This document shows, one piece after another, positions 54,238 through 62,632 of a DNA stretch of 64,000 nt (the first letter of the stretch is position 1; each line of letters opens with the position of its first letter). Made by a program: the position numbers and the translations under genes. Below the pieces are notes generated by a model, which was not told the DNA's origin, did no database searches, and saw only the letters and a program-made list of their open reading frames with translations. Source of the stretch: Saccharothrix ecbatanensis (GTDB taxonomy: Bacteria > Actinomycetota > Actinomycetes > Mycobacteriales > Pseudonocardiaceae); assembly GCF_014205015.1 (NCBI RefSeq), contig NZ_JACHMO010000001.1:5642001-5706000 (forward strand). The letters are read 5' to 3'.

Positions 54238-54611
54238 CGCTTTCCTCCGATGAAGTGGATCCGGGCGGGCCGGGTGTTGAGCAGCACGACGGCGAAGACG
54301 TGGGCCGCGGAGATGAGACCGGACAGCACGCGGATCCACAGCGCGCCCTGGTTGAGCACGGCGAGCAGGTGGATCAGCGCCACCACACCGAACACGAACG
54401 CGGCCGTCAGCCGGGCCGCACGGGGGCCCGCGACCAGGCCGCCGACCGCCAGCAGCTCCAGCACCGCGACGATCACCGGGAACTTGATCCAGCTCGGGTC
54501 ACCGTCGAGCTGCCACTGGATCGCGCCCATCAGGATGAACGCCAGGCCGCCCACCACGCCGATCAGGATCGCGAGGGCCACCTCGGGGGGCGCGTTGCGG
54601 GGAGCGAACAT
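54234..54611 (-). CDS. Small integral membrane protein in the his operon
   Basis: 125 residues with four TM helices ([76 protein letters not shown]). ATG at 54611 overlaps the hisF stop (TGATG), and its stop overlaps the hisI start, so it is translationally locked into the his operon. No known motif; I do not recognise a function. Confidence 0.85.
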   Translation of the reverse strand: MFAPRNAPPEVALAILIGVVGGLAFILMGAIQWQLDGDPSWIKFPVIVAVLELLAVGGLVAGPRAARLTAAFVFGVVALIHLLAVLNQGALWIRVLSGLISAAHVFAVVLLNTRPARIHFIGGKR

Positions 54612-55384
54612 CAGCGCACCTCCACGCCCGCGTCGCGCAGGCTGTTCTTCACGTCGCCGATGCGCAGCGTGCCGAAGTGGAAGACGCTGGCGGCGAGCAC
54701 GGCGTCCGCGCCCTCGGCCACGGCCGGCGGGAAGTGCTCCAACGCGCCCGCGCCGCCGCTGGCGATGAGCGGCACGTCCACCACCTTGCGGGTCAGCCGG
54801 ATCAGCTCCAGGTCGAAGCCCGCCTTGGTGCCGTCGGCGTCCATCGAGTTCAGCAGGATCTCGCCGACGCCCAGCTCCTGGCCACGGGCGGCCCACTCGA
54901 CCGCGTCGATGCCGGTGCCCTTGCGCCCGCCGTGCGTGGTGACCTCGAACCCCGACGGGGTCGGCTTCTCGCCCTCGGGCACACGCCGTGCGTCCACGGA
55001 CAGCACGATGCACTGGGCGCCGAACCGGCGGGACAGCTCGCCCAGCAGCTCGGGACGTGCGATCGCGGCCGTGTTGACGCTCACCTTGTCCGCGCCGGCG
55101 CGCAGCAGCTTGTCCACGTCGTCCGCACTGCGCACGCCGCCGCCCACCGTGAGCGGGATGAACACCTGCTCCGCGGTGCGCCTGACCACGTCGAACGTGG
55201 TTTCGCGGTCGCTGGACGACGCGGTCACGTCGAGGAACGTCAGCTCGTCCGCGCCCTCCGCGTCGTAGGCCCGCGCCAGCTCGACCGGGTCGCCGGCGTC
55301 GACGAGGTTGGTGAAGTTCACGCCCTTCACCACCCGGCCCCGGTCGACGTCGAGGCAGGGGATCACGCGCACCGCTACTGACAT
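54611..55384 (-). CDS. hisF: Imidazole glycerol phosphate synthase, cyclase subunit
   Basis: 257 residues, (beta/alpha)8 barrel. Acid/base Asp in [19 protein letters not shown] and in [10 protein letters not shown]; phosphate loops [11 protein letters not shown] and [11 protein letters not shown]. Works with HisH (57938). ATG at 55384. Downstream membrane gene and hisI overlap it in a chain. Confidence 0.97.
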   Translation of the reverse strand: MSVAVRVIPCLDVDRGRVVKGVNFTNLVDAGDPVELARAYDAEGADELTFLDVTASSSDRETTFDVVRRTAEQVFIPLTVGGGVRSADDVDKLLRAGADKVSVNTAAIARPELLGELSRRFGAQCIVLSVDARRVPEGEKPTPSGFEVTTHGGRKGTGIDAVEWAARGQELGVGEILLNSMDADGTKAGFDLELIRLTRKVVDVPLIASGGAGALEHFPPAVAEGADAVLAASVFHFGTLRIGDVKNSLRDAGVEVR

Positions 55385-55471
55385 GGGTAAAAGCCTACGG
55401 GGGTGCTCCGAGCGGCCGGCTCGCGGTGCCCGACCGCCCGACCGGCGGCGTCGGAGCGGGGGGCCGGCGTG

Positions 55472-55580
55472 TTCTGAGCGTTGAACTCGGGGGTCCTGAA
55501 CGTAGGACTCACGGGGTCTGAACGTAGGACTCACGGGGGTTGGAGGTTCGACACGAGGGGCCCGGACGTTCGACTCGCGG
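55472..55580. repeat. Modular palindromic intergenic element, right half only
   Basis: CTGAGCGTTGAACTC, two GAACGTAGGACTCAC units, GTTCGACACGAG and GTTCGACTCGCG appear in the right-arm order of copy 1, but no left arm precedes them. Lies between divergent hisF and the cold-shock gene, so unlike the other copies it does not follow a stop codon. Confidence 0.85.
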
Positions 55581-55599
55581 TCCCACTTTCGGGGGGATG

Positions 55600-55790
55600 G
55601 GACGTGGGACACGTGCCGAGGGGGCGACGTGGCGGCCAAAGTGTGGTTCACTTATGGAGGTCGCAAGTTTTGTGTTCGTGTTTATCCACGCTCGCGAAAC
55701 GCGTTTGAGCGTGTGATTCCTCAGGGTCAGCGTTTGGACCGGCCGCAGCGGGTGCGTTCGCCCCGTTGGTAGCTGTATGAGGAGTAAAGC
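55600..55790 (+). promoter_or_regulatory. Upstream and leader region of the cold-shock gene
   Basis: This stretch is less GC-rich (TTTTGTGTTCGTGTTTATCC) than its surroundings and probably forms a long 5' leader, as is usual for cspA-type mRNAs. GAGGAG lies nine bases before the ATG at 55791. Exact transcription start not determined. Confidence 0.45.
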
Positions 55791-55994
55791 ATGGCGCAGG
55801 GCACCGTGAAGTGGTTCAACTCGGAGAAGGGCTTCGGCTTCATCTCCCCCGAGGATGGCGGCGCTGACGTGTTCGTCCACTACTCGGAGATCCAGAGCGG
55901 CGGCTACCGCAGCCTGGAAGAGAACCAGCGCGTGAGCTTCGATGTCGGCCAGGGTGCCAAGGGCCCCCAGGCCACCAACGTGACGGTCATCTGA
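55791..55994 (+). CDS. cspA: Cold-shock protein
   Basis: 67 residues, single OB-fold cold-shock domain. RNP1 KGFGFISPE and RNP2 VFVHYSEI are intact; opening [13 protein letters not shown]. Binds single-stranded RNA/DNA as a chaperone. GAGGAG precedes the ATG. A terminator follows at 56012. Forms part of an opposite-strand island inside the his cluster. Confidence 0.97.
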   Translation: MAQGTVKWFNSEKGFGFISPEDGGADVFVHYSEIQSGGYRSLEENQRVSFDVGQGAKGPQATNVTVI

Positions 55995-56011
55995 CCTGAG
56001 CGTTACCGGTT

Positions 56012-56043
56012 GAGCCCCGTTCCCACTTGTGGGGGCGGGGCTC
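56012..56043 (+). terminator. Terminator of the cold-shock gene
   Basis: GAGCCCCG (56012-56019) and CCCAC pair with GTGGG and CGGGGCTC (56036-56043), followed by TTCC. Confidence 0.8.
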
Positions 56044-56088
56044 TTCCGCGTTCCGGCCAACGTCGCGCGGCGGCTAACGTTGCGTGAC

Positions 56089-56457
56089 ATGGACCTCGCA
56101 ACCGGCAAGTACCTGCTGCTGATCACCTTCCGCAAGAACGGCGCCGCCGTGCCGACACCGGTCTGGGTGGCGGGCGAGGGCGGCACGTTGTACGCGTGGT
56201 CCGCCGCCGACGCGGGCAAGGTCAAGCGCATCCGCCGCTCCGGCGACGTCCGGATCGGCCCGTGCGACATCAAGGGCAAGCCCACCGGCGAGCAGATCCC
56301 GGCCACCGCGCGACTGCTCGACCAGGCCGGCAGCGACCGCGTCCGGTCCCTCATCGCCAAGAAGTACGGCGTGATGGGCCGGATCACGCTCTTCGGCAGC
56401 CGACTCCGTCGAGGCCGTGAGGGCACCGTGGGCATCGAGATCACGCCGTCAACCTGA
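56089..56457 (+). CDS. PPOX class F420-dependent oxidoreductase-like protein
   Basis: 122 residues. Split-barrel flavin/F420-binding fold of the PPOX/Rv2074-like class: GKYLLLITFRKNGAAVPTPV, VKRIRRSGDVRIGPCDIKG and the closing RLRRGREGTVGIEI. Likely uses F420 or a flavin to reduce a small molecule; substrate unknown. ATG at 56089 near a TAACGT hexamer. Its stop lies inside the first operator of the next gene. Confidence 0.85.
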   Translation: MDLATGKYLLLITFRKNGAAVPTPVWVAGEGGTLYAWSAADAGKVKRIRRSGDVRIGPCDIKGKPTGEQIPATARLLDQAGSDRVRSLIAKKYGVMGRITLFGSRLRRGREGTVGIEITPST

Positions 56458-56493
56458 AGTTGACCGGCCCACGACCGTCAACCTACAGTTGAC
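56448..56493 (+). promoter_or_regulatory. Two identical-class palindromes over -35 and -10 of the Clp-N regulator gene
   Basis: GTCAAC-N5-GTTGAC occurs at 56448-56464 and 56477-56493, centres 29 bp apart. The -35 TTGACC (56460-56465) lies in the first, and the -10 TACAGT (56484-56489, spacer 18) in the second; six bases later is the GTG at 56496. Confidence 0.8.
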
Positions 56494-56495
56494 GG

Positions 56496-57221
56496 GTGGT
56501 AGCCCCGCCGGTCCAGCTCACGGACCTCATCGTCACCGTCGCGTCGGAACACCCGGACGTGCTCGGGAGACTCACCGCGGCCGTGGAGCTGAGCGGCCAG
56601 CTGGACGAGCTGGGTGATCACCTCATCGGCCACTTCGTGGACGAGGCACGGCGCGCGGGCGCGAGCTGGACCGACATCGGCGAGAGCATCGGCGTCACCA
56701 AGCAGGCCGCGCAGAAGCGGTTCGTGCCCAAGGAGTCGCCGGACCTGAAGCCGAGCTTCGACCGCTACACCGACCGCGCGCGGCGGGTCGTCGTGCTGGC
56801 CCGGCACCACGCCCGGTACAGCGAGCACATCGGCACGGAACACCTGCTGCTCGGGCTCTTGGACGAGTCCGGCGGCCTGGCCGCGAAGACGATCGCCAAG
56901 CTGGAGGCGTCGGAGGGCACCACGCGGATGGCCGTGCTCAACGCGCTGGACAGCACGGTCCGGCAGCGGCCCGAGCCGCAGCCGTTCACCACGCACTGCA
57001 AGAAGGCGCTGGAACTGGCCGTGCGCGCGTCACTGCGCCACGGCCACACCTTCGTCGGTCCCGAACACCTGCTGCTCGGCCTGCTCGCCGAGGGTGGCGG
57101 CACCGCGGCCAAGGCCCTGGACGACACGGGTGTGACCAGGGAGGCCGCGGAGGCCTACATCGTCAAGGAGATCAACGACGCGATCAATCGCGCACGGCGG
57201 CCAGCGCCTCCGGGAGCGTGA
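56496..57221 (+). CDS. Clp N-terminal repeat protein with embedded HTH
   Basis: 241 residues. Residues about 50-75 ([20 protein letters not shown]) form a helix-turn-helix. The two following blocks with [17 protein letters not shown] and [17 protein letters not shown] are Clp_N repeats, the substrate/adaptor domain of ClpA/ClpC. No ATPase domain exists. It may be a DNA-binding regulator that responds to a Clp adaptor or substrate. GTG start probably leaderless; two palindromes cover its promoter, suggesting self-repression. Its 3' end overlaps convergent priA by 38 bp. Confidence 0.85.
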   Translation: MVAPPVQLTDLIVTVASEHPDVLGRLTAAVELSGQLDELGDHLIGHFVDEARRAGASWTDIGESIGVTKQAAQKRFVPKESPDLKPSFDRYTDRARRVVVLARHHARYSEHIGTEHLLLGLLDESGGLAAKTIAKLEASEGTTRMAVLNALDSTVRQRPEPQPFTTHCKKALELAVRASLRHGHTFVGPEHLLLGLLAEGGGTAAKALDDTGVTREAAEAYIVKEINDAINRARRPAPPGA

Positions 57222-57918
57222 ACGCGCCCGCGTAGAGGGCCTTGCCGACGATCGCGCCTTCCACACCGTCGCGGGACAGCTTCGACAGCGCGATCAGATC
57301 GTCCACACTGGACACCCCGCCGGAGGCGATCACCGGCGCGTCGGTGCGTGCGCAGACCTCGCGCAACAGGTCGACGTTCGGGCCCTGGAGCGTGCCGTCC
57401 TTGCCGACGTCCGTCACCACGTAGCGGGCGCAGCCGTCGCGGTCCAGCCGCTCCAGCACCTCCCACAGGTCGCCGCCGTCCTTCGTCCAGCCGCGCGCGG
57501 CCACCCGGTGGCCCTGGTCGGTGATCCGGACGTCCAGCCCCACCGCGATCTTCTCGCCGTGCTCGGCGACGACCTTCGCGCACCACACCGGGTCTTCCAG
57601 CGCGGCGGTGCCCAGGTTCACCCGGGCGCAGCCGGTCGCCAGCGCGGCGGCCAGCGAGGCGTCGTCACGGATGCCGCCGGACAGCTCGACCTTCACGTCG
57701 AGCTCGCCGACCACGCGGGCCAGCAGTTCGCGGTTGCTGCCGCGGCCGAACGCGGCGTCGAGGTCGACCAGGTGGACCCACTCGGCGCCGTCGCGCTGCC
57801 ACGCGCGGGCGGCGTCCAACGGGTCGCCGTAGTTGGTCTCGGTGCCGGCCTCGCCCTGGACGAGGCGAACGGCCAGGCCATCGGCCACGTCAACAGCCGG
57901 GAGCAGCGTGAAAGTCAC
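57184..57918 (-). CDS. priA: Phosphoribosyl isomerase A (HisA/TrpF bifunctional)
   Basis: 244 residues, (beta/alpha)8 barrel. Acid/base Asp in [10 protein letters not shown] and [22 protein letters not shown] and [14 protein letters not shown] phosphate loops. In actinobacteria this enzyme isomerises both ProFAR (histidine) and PRA (tryptophan). No trpF is present among these his/trp genes, consistent with dual use. ATG at 57918, 19 bp after hisH. Confidence 0.96.
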   Translation of the reverse strand: MTFTLLPAVDVADGLAVRLVQGEAGTETNYGDPLDAARAWQRDGAEWVHLVDLDAAFGRGSNRELLARVVGELDVKVELSGGIRDDASLAAALATGCARVNLGTAALEDPVWCAKVVAEHGEKIAVGLDVRITDQGHRVAARGWTKDGGDLWEVLERLDRDGCARYVVTDVGKDGTLQGPNVDLLREVCARTDAPVIASGGVSSVDDLIALSKLSRDGVEGAIVGKALYAGAFTLPEALAAVRD

Positions 57919-57937
57919 ACGAACAGCCTAGTTGAAG

Positions 57938-58573
57938 CTAGTTGAAGCTCTTCAGCCAGTTCTCCAGCAGCTGGGCACCCGCGTCACCGGACTTCTCGGG
58001 GTGGAACTGGGTCGCCCACAGCGGCCCGTTCTCGACCGCCGCGACGAACTCGTCGCCGCCGTGCTCGGCCCACGTCACCAGCGGCGCCTTGAGCGTGTCC
58101 GACGGGTCCAGCTCCCACTTGCGCACGCCGTACGAGTGCACGAAGTAGTAGCGAGTGTCCGCGTCGAGGCCGGCGAACAGCTTGGTGTCCTCCGGCGCGC
58201 GGACCGTGTTCCAGCCCATGTGCGGCACGACCGGCGCTTCCAGCCGCTCCACCGTGCCCGGCCACTCGCCGCAGCCCTCGGTGCGCACGCCGTGCTCGAT
58301 GCCGGTCTCGAACAGGATCTGCATGCCGACGCAGATGCCGAGCACCGGACGTCCGCCGGCGAGCCGTTGGCCGATGAGCCGACCGCCCCTGATGGCGTCC
58401 AGACCGGCCATGCACGCGGCGAACGCGCCGACACCGGGCACCACCACGCCGTCCGCGTCGAGCGCGGCCCGATGGTCGGCGGTCACCTCCACGTCGGCGC
58501 CGACGCGCTGGAGCGCGCGCTCGGCGGAGCGGATGTTGCCGAATCCGTAGTCCAGCACAACGACTCGTGGCAC
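57938..58573 (-). CDS. hisH: Imidazole glycerol phosphate synthase, glutaminase subunit
   Basis: 211 residues. Class I glutaminase: nucleophile Cys in [13 protein letters not shown], catalytic His-Glu in [10 protein letters not shown]. Oxyanion and interface PHMGWNTV also present. Supplies ammonia to HisF. ATG at 58573, 9 bp after the gene at 58583. Confidence 0.97.
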   Translation of the reverse strand: MPRVVVLDYGFGNIRSAERALQRVGADVEVTADHRAALDADGVVVPGVGAFAACMAGLDAIRGGRLIGQRLAGGRPVLGICVGMQILFETGIEHGVRTEGCGEWPGTVERLEAPVVPHMGWNTVRAPEDTKLFAGLDADTRYYFVHSYGVRKWELDPSDTLKAPLVTWAEHGGDEFVAAVENGPLWATQFHPEKSGDAGAQLLENWLKSFN

Positions 58574-58582
58574 GTCACCAGG

Positions 58583-59059
58583 TTAGGCCAACGGTGAACC
58601 GCCCTGGGTCACCGGGACCACCGGCAGCACCGTGTTGATGGGCAGGCCGGCCCGGTCCGGCAGCGCGGTGACCCACGTGTCGGCGCGGCCCTCGTCCACC
58701 AGGGCCCGCACCTCGGCGACGTCCGCGGGCAGGTCGACGGGCAGGGGACGGGCGTCCAGCCGCCACCAGCGCAGCAGGCCGACCAGCCGCCGGGCCGGGC
58801 CGGTGGAGCCCGCCCGCTCGCCGTCGGTCCACACCTCAGCACCTGGAGTCCAGCGCACCATCAACGCCGCCGCGCCCGTCTCCCGCACCTGCTCCGCGAG
58901 CCTTGCGGCGTCCGCGAACCCGATCTGCCTGCGCGGCAGCAGCACGGTCCCGGACGCCACCGGGACCAGGGCGGCCGGGCCCGCCTCCGCGCGGTGCAGG
59001 TTCAGCTGCAACTCCGCCGTCGGCGCGGGTGTCCAGATCAGGGTTCTCGGCACGCTCAC
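58583..59059 (-). CDS. Hypothetical protein in the his operon
   Basis: 158 residues; no family recognised. Rich in Val/Ala/Arg, no TM helix or signal. Contains LLPRRQIGFADAARLAEQVR, a moderately conserved-looking block, and ends LPINTVLPVVPVTQGGSPLA. Start 58583-59059 with ATG/GTG at 59059, 9 bp before the transketolase subunit stop, so likely co-transcribed with hisH. Function unknown. Confidence 0.6.
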   Translation of the reverse strand: MSVPRTLIWTPAPTAELQLNLHRAEAGPAALVPVASGTVLLPRRQIGFADAARLAEQVRETGAAALMVRWTPGAEVWTDGERAGSTGPARRLVGLLRWWRLDARPLPVDLPADVAEVRALVDEGRADTWVTALPDRAGLPINTVLPVVPVTQGGSPLA

Positions 59060-59068
59060 AGGCAGAGA

Positions 59069-59965
59069 TCATGCCGCAGCCGCCGGGTGACCGAACATCC
59101 GACGCACGGCGGCGGCGATGCCGAGCACGTCGAGGTCGTGCGCCGAATCGTGGTCCTCGGCGGTGCCGTAGGCGCGGAGTTCGGCGTCACGCCGCACGCC
59201 GAGGGACCGCAGCCGGTGCGGCACGTCGGCCAGAGCCTCCGCCGCCAAGTGCGCGGACGTGCCCTCCAGGTAGGGCTCGACCAGCAGCACGTCGGCCTGG
59301 TCCGCCCGGTCCACCGCCGCCTGGAGACCCGCCGCGTCGAACGGCCGGACGGTGGTCGCGTAGAGCACGGTCACGTCCACGTCCCGGGTCGCCTCCAGCA
59401 CCTTGTCCAGCATCGGCCCGACGGCCACCACCACGCCCTGCCGTCCGCGCCGCAACTCGGTGAACCCCTCGACCACCGGGTGCGGCGACTCGTTCTCCCG
59501 CAGCGACAGGCGGATGTAGATCCGGTCGTCGCGCGCCAGGGCGTCCCGGACGATCGGCCCGACCTCGTCCGGGTGTCCGGGCACCCGGACCGTCCAGCCG
59601 GGCAGGGTGTCGAACAGCGCCACGTCACCGGGAGCCTGGTGCGTGCGGCCCCACACGGGGTCGTCGTAGGAGCCGCCGATGCTGACCAGCACGCCGCCGA
59701 CGTCCTGGTGGCCGAAGTCCAGCTTGATCTGCTCGAACGGCCGTTCGACCAGGAACGGCGCGTAGGTGTGCACGACCGGACGCATCCCGCTCAACGCGAG
59801 GCCGCTGCCGACGCTCACCAACGCCTGTTCGCGGATACCCACGTTGATCAGGCGTTCTTGTGGCGTGAACACGTCGCGGGAGATCTCGGCGATCACGACC
59901 GCCACCCGCGGGTCGTGCCGCATCACGTCCTCCACGGTGTCCACGAACACCTGTCGCATCGACAT
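59069..59965 (-). CDS. Transketolase, C-terminal half (separate subunit)
   Basis: 298 residues. Pyrimidine-binding and C-terminal domains of a split transketolase: RLINVGIREQALVSVGSGLA contains the catalytic Glu; GRTHQAPGDVALF is in the substrate region. ATG at 59965 shares a base with the stop of the N-terminal half (TGATG). Used with it for two-carbon ketol transfer in the pentose phosphate pathway, or for another transketolase-like reaction. A SoxR-type promoter controls the pair. Confidence 0.88.
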   Translation of the reverse strand: MSMRQVFVDTVEDVMRHDPRVAVVIAEISRDVFTPQERLINVGIREQALVSVGSGLALSGMRPVVHTYAPFLVERPFEQIKLDFGHQDVGGVLVSIGGSYDDPVWGRTHQAPGDVALFDTLPGWTVRVPGHPDEVGPIVRDALARDDRIYIRLSLRENESPHPVVEGFTELRRGRQGVVVAVGPMLDKVLEATRDVDVTVLYATTVRPFDAAGLQAAVDRADQADVLLVEPYLEGTSAHLAAEALADVPHRLRSLGVRRDAELRAYGTAEDHDSAHDLDVLGIAAAVRRMFGHPAAAA

Positions 59966-60654
59966 CACCAGTCCCCCTTCCGGATCTTCGCCACCACGGC
60001 CAGCGGACCTTCGTGCTGCTGCGTGAATGCCTCGTGCAGCGCGTCGTGATCGCGGCCGTCCACTGTGGACGCCTGCCACCCCTCGACCTCGAACCGCTTC
60101 GCCACCCCGCCGGGCCACCCGTGCGTGCCGGACTCGTTGTCCACCACCACCGTGACGAGGCGGTCCAGCCCGAGCCGTCCGGCCAGCGCGATGGCCTCGT
60201 GGTTACTGCCCTCGTCCAACTCCGCGTCCCCGACCAGCACGAACGTCCGCGCGGCGCGTCCCTGGAGACGCAGGCCGAGCGCGGTGCCGACGGCGATCGG
60301 CAGACCGTGCCCCAGCGAGCCGCTGCTGATCTCGACGCCCTTGACCAGGACCCGGTCCGGGTGTTGGCCCAGCGGCGAGTCCCACGCCGTCCAGGTGTCC
60401 AGTGTGGACGGTTCGAGGTAGCCCTTCGCGGCCAGCACGGCGTAGTACGCCATCGGCCCGTGCCCCTTCGACAGCAGGAACCGGTCCCGGTCCGGGTCGT
60501 CCACCCGGTCCGGCGACACGTCCAGCACCCGGTCGTAGAGCACCCACAGCACGTCCAGGGTGGACGCCGCCGCCCACTCGTGCTTCTCATCCCCTGTCAT
60601 CCGCCGGAACAACGCGGGTATGTCCGCGAACCCCGACTCCCTCGTGACTGTCAT
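59965..60654 (-). CDS. Transketolase, N-terminal half (separate subunit)
   Basis: 229 residues. Thiamine-diphosphate domain: HGPMAYYAVLAAKGYL, GSLGHGLPIAVGTALGLRLQ and the Mg-binding GDAELDEGSNHEAIALAGRL. The pair 59965/59069 makes up a complete enzyme. ATG at 60654 is preferred to a weak TTG at 60669. TTTGGT as -10 would end 6 bp before it. Divergent from soxR. Confidence 0.88.
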   Translation of the reverse strand: MTVTRESGFADIPALFRRMTGDEKHEWAAASTLDVLWVLYDRVLDVSPDRVDDPDRDRFLLSKGHGPMAYYAVLAAKGYLEPSTLDTWTAWDSPLGQHPDRVLVKGVEISSGSLGHGLPIAVGTALGLRLQGRAARTFVLVGDAELDEGSNHEAIALAGRLGLDRLVTVVVDNESGTHGWPGGVAKRFEVEGWQASTVDGRDHDALHEAFTQQHEGPLAVVAKIRKGDW

Positions 60655-60660
60655 GCCTCC

Positions 60661-60701
60661 ACCAAACAACTTCGACTTAGGTCGAGGTCAACCCATAGGA
60701 T
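60661..60701. promoter_or_regulatory. SoxR-type box and divergent promoters (soxR / split transketolase)
   Basis: ACTTCGAC-TTAG-GTCGAGGT (60669-60688) is an imperfect 20-bp palindrome like SoxR boxes (CCTCAAGTTAACTTGAGG). On the minus strand -35 TTGACC (60686-60691) and TTTGGT (60661-60666) are 19 bp apart. On the plus strand TTCGAC (60671-60676) and TAGGAT (60696-60701) are also 19 bp apart, the MerR-type spacing; TAGGAT ends six bases before the soxR GTG. Confidence 0.75.
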
Positions 60702-60707
60702 GGGCAC

Positions 60708-61169
60708 GTGAGCAAGTTGCCGGAGATGTTGACCATCGGTCAGGTGGCCGAACGCAGCGGCGTGCCGCACACCGCGCTGAGGTTCTACGAGGAACGGGGC
60801 CTGATCGCGTCCGAGCGCACCACGGGCAACCAGCGGCGGTACCCCCGGCACGTGCTGCGGCGGCTGGCGTTCATCCGCACGGCGCAGCGGGTGGGGCTGT
60901 CGCTGGAGGACGTGCACGACGCGTTGGCGACGCTGCCCGACAACCGCACGCCGACCAAGTCCGACTGGAGCAGGCTGTCCGCCAACTGGCAGGTCGAGCT
61001 GGACGCGCGGATCGACGCGTTGCGGCGGCTGCGCGACCGGCTGACGTCGTGCATCGGGTGCGGCTGCCTGTCGCTGCGGAGCTGTTCGCTGCACAACTTC
61101 GACGACGGGCAGGCCGTGGACGGTCCCGGTGCGCCGAAGCTCAAGCCCGCAGTGGAGGGCGGCACGTGA
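60708..61169 (+). CDS. soxR: SoxR redox-sensing MerR family regulator
   Basis: 153 residues. MerR HTH (TIGQVAERSGVPHTALRFYE) and the SoxR [2Fe-2S] signature CIGCGCLSLRSC (C-x2-C-x-C-x5-C). Activates promoters with a 19-bp spacer after cluster oxidation by redox-active compounds. GTG at 60708 probably leaderless. It faces the split transketolase pair through a shared operator and is followed by kptA 43 bp downstream. Confidence 0.95.
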   Translation: MSKLPEMLTIGQVAERSGVPHTALRFYEERGLIASERTTGNQRRYPRHVLRRLAFIRTAQRVGLSLEDVHDALATLPDNRTPTKSDWSRLSANWQVELDARIDALRRLRDRLTSCIGCGCLSLRSCSLHNFDDGQAVDGPGAPKLKPAVEGGT

Positions 61170-61212
61170 AATTTGGTTGTGGTGCCGTGCTGCACTGGAA
61201 GTCGTGCAAGAG

Positions 61213-61737
61213 ATGAAGCAGATGGTCCGCTTGTCGAAGCGGATGTCCAAGGTCCTGCGCCACGCGCCGGAGGAAGTCGGGCTGACGCTCGACGCGGCCG
61301 GGTGGGTGGACCTGGACGATTTGGTGCGCGCCCTGGGCGTGACCCGGGCGCGGGTGCTGGAGGTGGTGGAGGGCAACGACAAGCAGCGGTTCGCGATCGA
61401 GGACGACCGCATCCGGGCCAGTCAGGGGCACACCGTGGCGGTGTCGTTGGACCTGCCGGTGGCCGAGCCGCCCGCCGAGCTGTACCACGGGACGATCGGG
61501 CGGTTCCTGCCCGACATCCTCCGCGACGGGCTGCGGCCGATGGCGCGGCACGACGTGCACCTGTCCGCGACCGTCGAGACGGCGGTGCGGGTCGGGTCAC
61601 GGCGGGGGAAGCCGGTGGTGCTGGTTGTCGACGCCGCCGCCATGTCGGCCGACGGGCACGAGTTCCGGGTGAGCGCGAACGGCGTGTGGCTCGCTGCCGC
61701 CGTGCCGCCTAACTACCTGCGAGAACACGTCTCGTGA
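61213..61737 (+). CDS. kptA: RNA 2'-phosphotransferase (KptA/Tpt1 family)
   Basis: 174 residues. Family motifs: SKRMSKVLRHAPEEVGLTLD, FAIEDDRIRASQGHTVAVSL, and the NAD-binding YHGTIGRFLPDILRDGLRPM and HDVHLSATVETA. Tpt1 removes splice-junction 2'-phosphates from tRNA in eukaryotes. In bacteria the substrate is unclear; related enzymes can cap or ADP-ribosylate nucleic acids. I start at the ATG at 61213 (a GTG at 61204 is possible). Possibly co-transcribed with soxR. 3' end overlaps convergent TetR by 29 bp. Confidence 0.9.
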   Translation: MKQMVRLSKRMSKVLRHAPEEVGLTLDAAGWVDLDDLVRALGVTRARVLEVVEGNDKQRFAIEDDRIRASQGHTVAVSLDLPVAEPPAELYHGTIGRFLPDILRDGLRPMARHDVHLSATVETAVRVGSRRGKPVVLVVDAAAMSADGHEFRVSANGVWLAAAVPPNYLREHVS

Positions 61738-62299
61738 GCCAGTCGAGGCCCGCGACGACCTCGTCCGGGCCGAGGCCGCGCACCTGTCTTTGGTACTGGT
61801 AGACCTCGGGGGCGAGGGGCGCCATCAGGGCGTCCACCACGGCCGCCGGGGCGCCGTCGACCAGTGCGGCCACGTGCCGCCGCCAGAAGCCGTAGGCGCC
61901 GGCCCGGAACCGCGCCCGGCCCGTCTCCGCGCCGAGGACCAGGTGGAGGTGCCGTTCCAGCAGGGCCACCATGGCCCGGTAGAACGCGGCCAGCCGTTCG
62001 TCCGGCGGCGCCCCCGGGCCCAGTGGCGGCGGTCCGCTGAGGATGCGTTCCTGGATCTCGTACTCGTGCTCGTCCAGCAGCGCCTGCGCGATGGACGTCG
62101 TGTCCGGGTAACGCCGGTAGAGCGTGGCCCGACCCACGCCGGCGGCCCTGGCGATGTCCTCCATCGTGACGCCGACCGCCCCACCCGCGGCCTCGAACAC
62201 CTCCTCCGCGGCGGCGAGCACGCGGGCCCGGTTGCGGGCGGCGTCGGCCCGCTCCCGAGGACGACCGACGGTGATGGTGGTCTCACCCGGTGACGACAT
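61709..62299 (-). CDS. TetR family transcriptional regulator
   Basis: 196 residues. N-terminal TetR HTH: ARNRARVLAAAEEVFEAAGG, then ARAAGVGRATLYRRYPDTTS. C-terminal helical ligand domain. ATG at 62299 is likely leaderless: TATGGT ends 7 nt upstream. Convergent with kptA. The palindromic element at 62342 lies upstream. Target unknown. Confidence 0.9.
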   Translation of the reverse strand: MSSPGETTITVGRPRERADAARNRARVLAAAEEVFEAAGGAVGVTMEDIARAAGVGRATLYRRYPDTTSIAQALLDEHEYEIQERILSGPPPLGPGAPPDERLAAFYRAMVALLERHLHLVLGAETGRARFRAGAYGFWRRHVAALVDGAPAAVVDALMAPLAPEVYQYQRQVRGLGPDEVVAGLDWLTRRVLAGS

Positions 62300-62341
62300 G
62301 TGACCAACCATACGCAGACAGCCAAACCGCCCGCGCCCGCC

Positions 62342-62467
62342 GTCCTGAACGTTGAACTCGAGGGACACGAGTGTTCGACACGCGGGGCCTGAGTGTTCGA
62401 CTCGCGCGTGTCGAACACTCAGGCCCCGCGTGTCGAACGTTGAGGTACCCCGAGTTCTACGTTCAGG
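62342..62467. repeat. Modular palindromic intergenic element, copy 4, with a 29-bp perfect stem
   Basis: Units CTGAACGTTGAACTC, GTTCGACACGCG, GAGTGTTCGACTCGCG, then their inverses and GAGTTCTACGTTCAGG. The core 62373-62401 pairs base for base with 62410-62438 (29 bp, 8-nt loop TCGCGCGT). It ends 10 bp after the stop of the small membrane gene. Confidence 0.88.
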
Positions 62468-62476
62468 TCCGGGCGG

Positions 62477-62631
62477 TCAGAGGAGCCAGGTGAGGGCGGC
62501 GCCGGCGGTGACGACGGTGAGGATCAGCAGGATGATCGCCAGGCCTCGGGCGGTCTTCCAGGTGCTGTAGACGCCGCCGATCAGGAAGCCCGCCAGTGCC
62601 AGCAGGCCGATGACCACGTATTCCTTGGGCA

Positions 62632-62632
<1 letters not shown>
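62477..62632 (-). CDS. Small membrane protein overlapping hisB
   Basis: 51 residues, GTG start at 62632 whose first base is the last of the hisB stop codon (TAGTG). Two TM helices: YVVIGLLALAGFLIGGVY and GLAIILLILTVVTAGAALTW, with a short basic loop STWKTAR. Too small for usual gene callers, but the coupling to hisB and coding composition support it. Function unknown. Confidence 0.7.

Noticed and set aside
53881..54339. Longer hisI starting at 54339
   Set aside because: The extra 34 residues overlap the membrane gene in another frame and resemble no HisI; the TTG at 54237 has a good ribosome site.
59069..60654. Frameshifted single transketolase gene
   Set aside because: The TGATG junction and separate complete domains are typical of naturally split transketolases; no frameshift remnant is seen.
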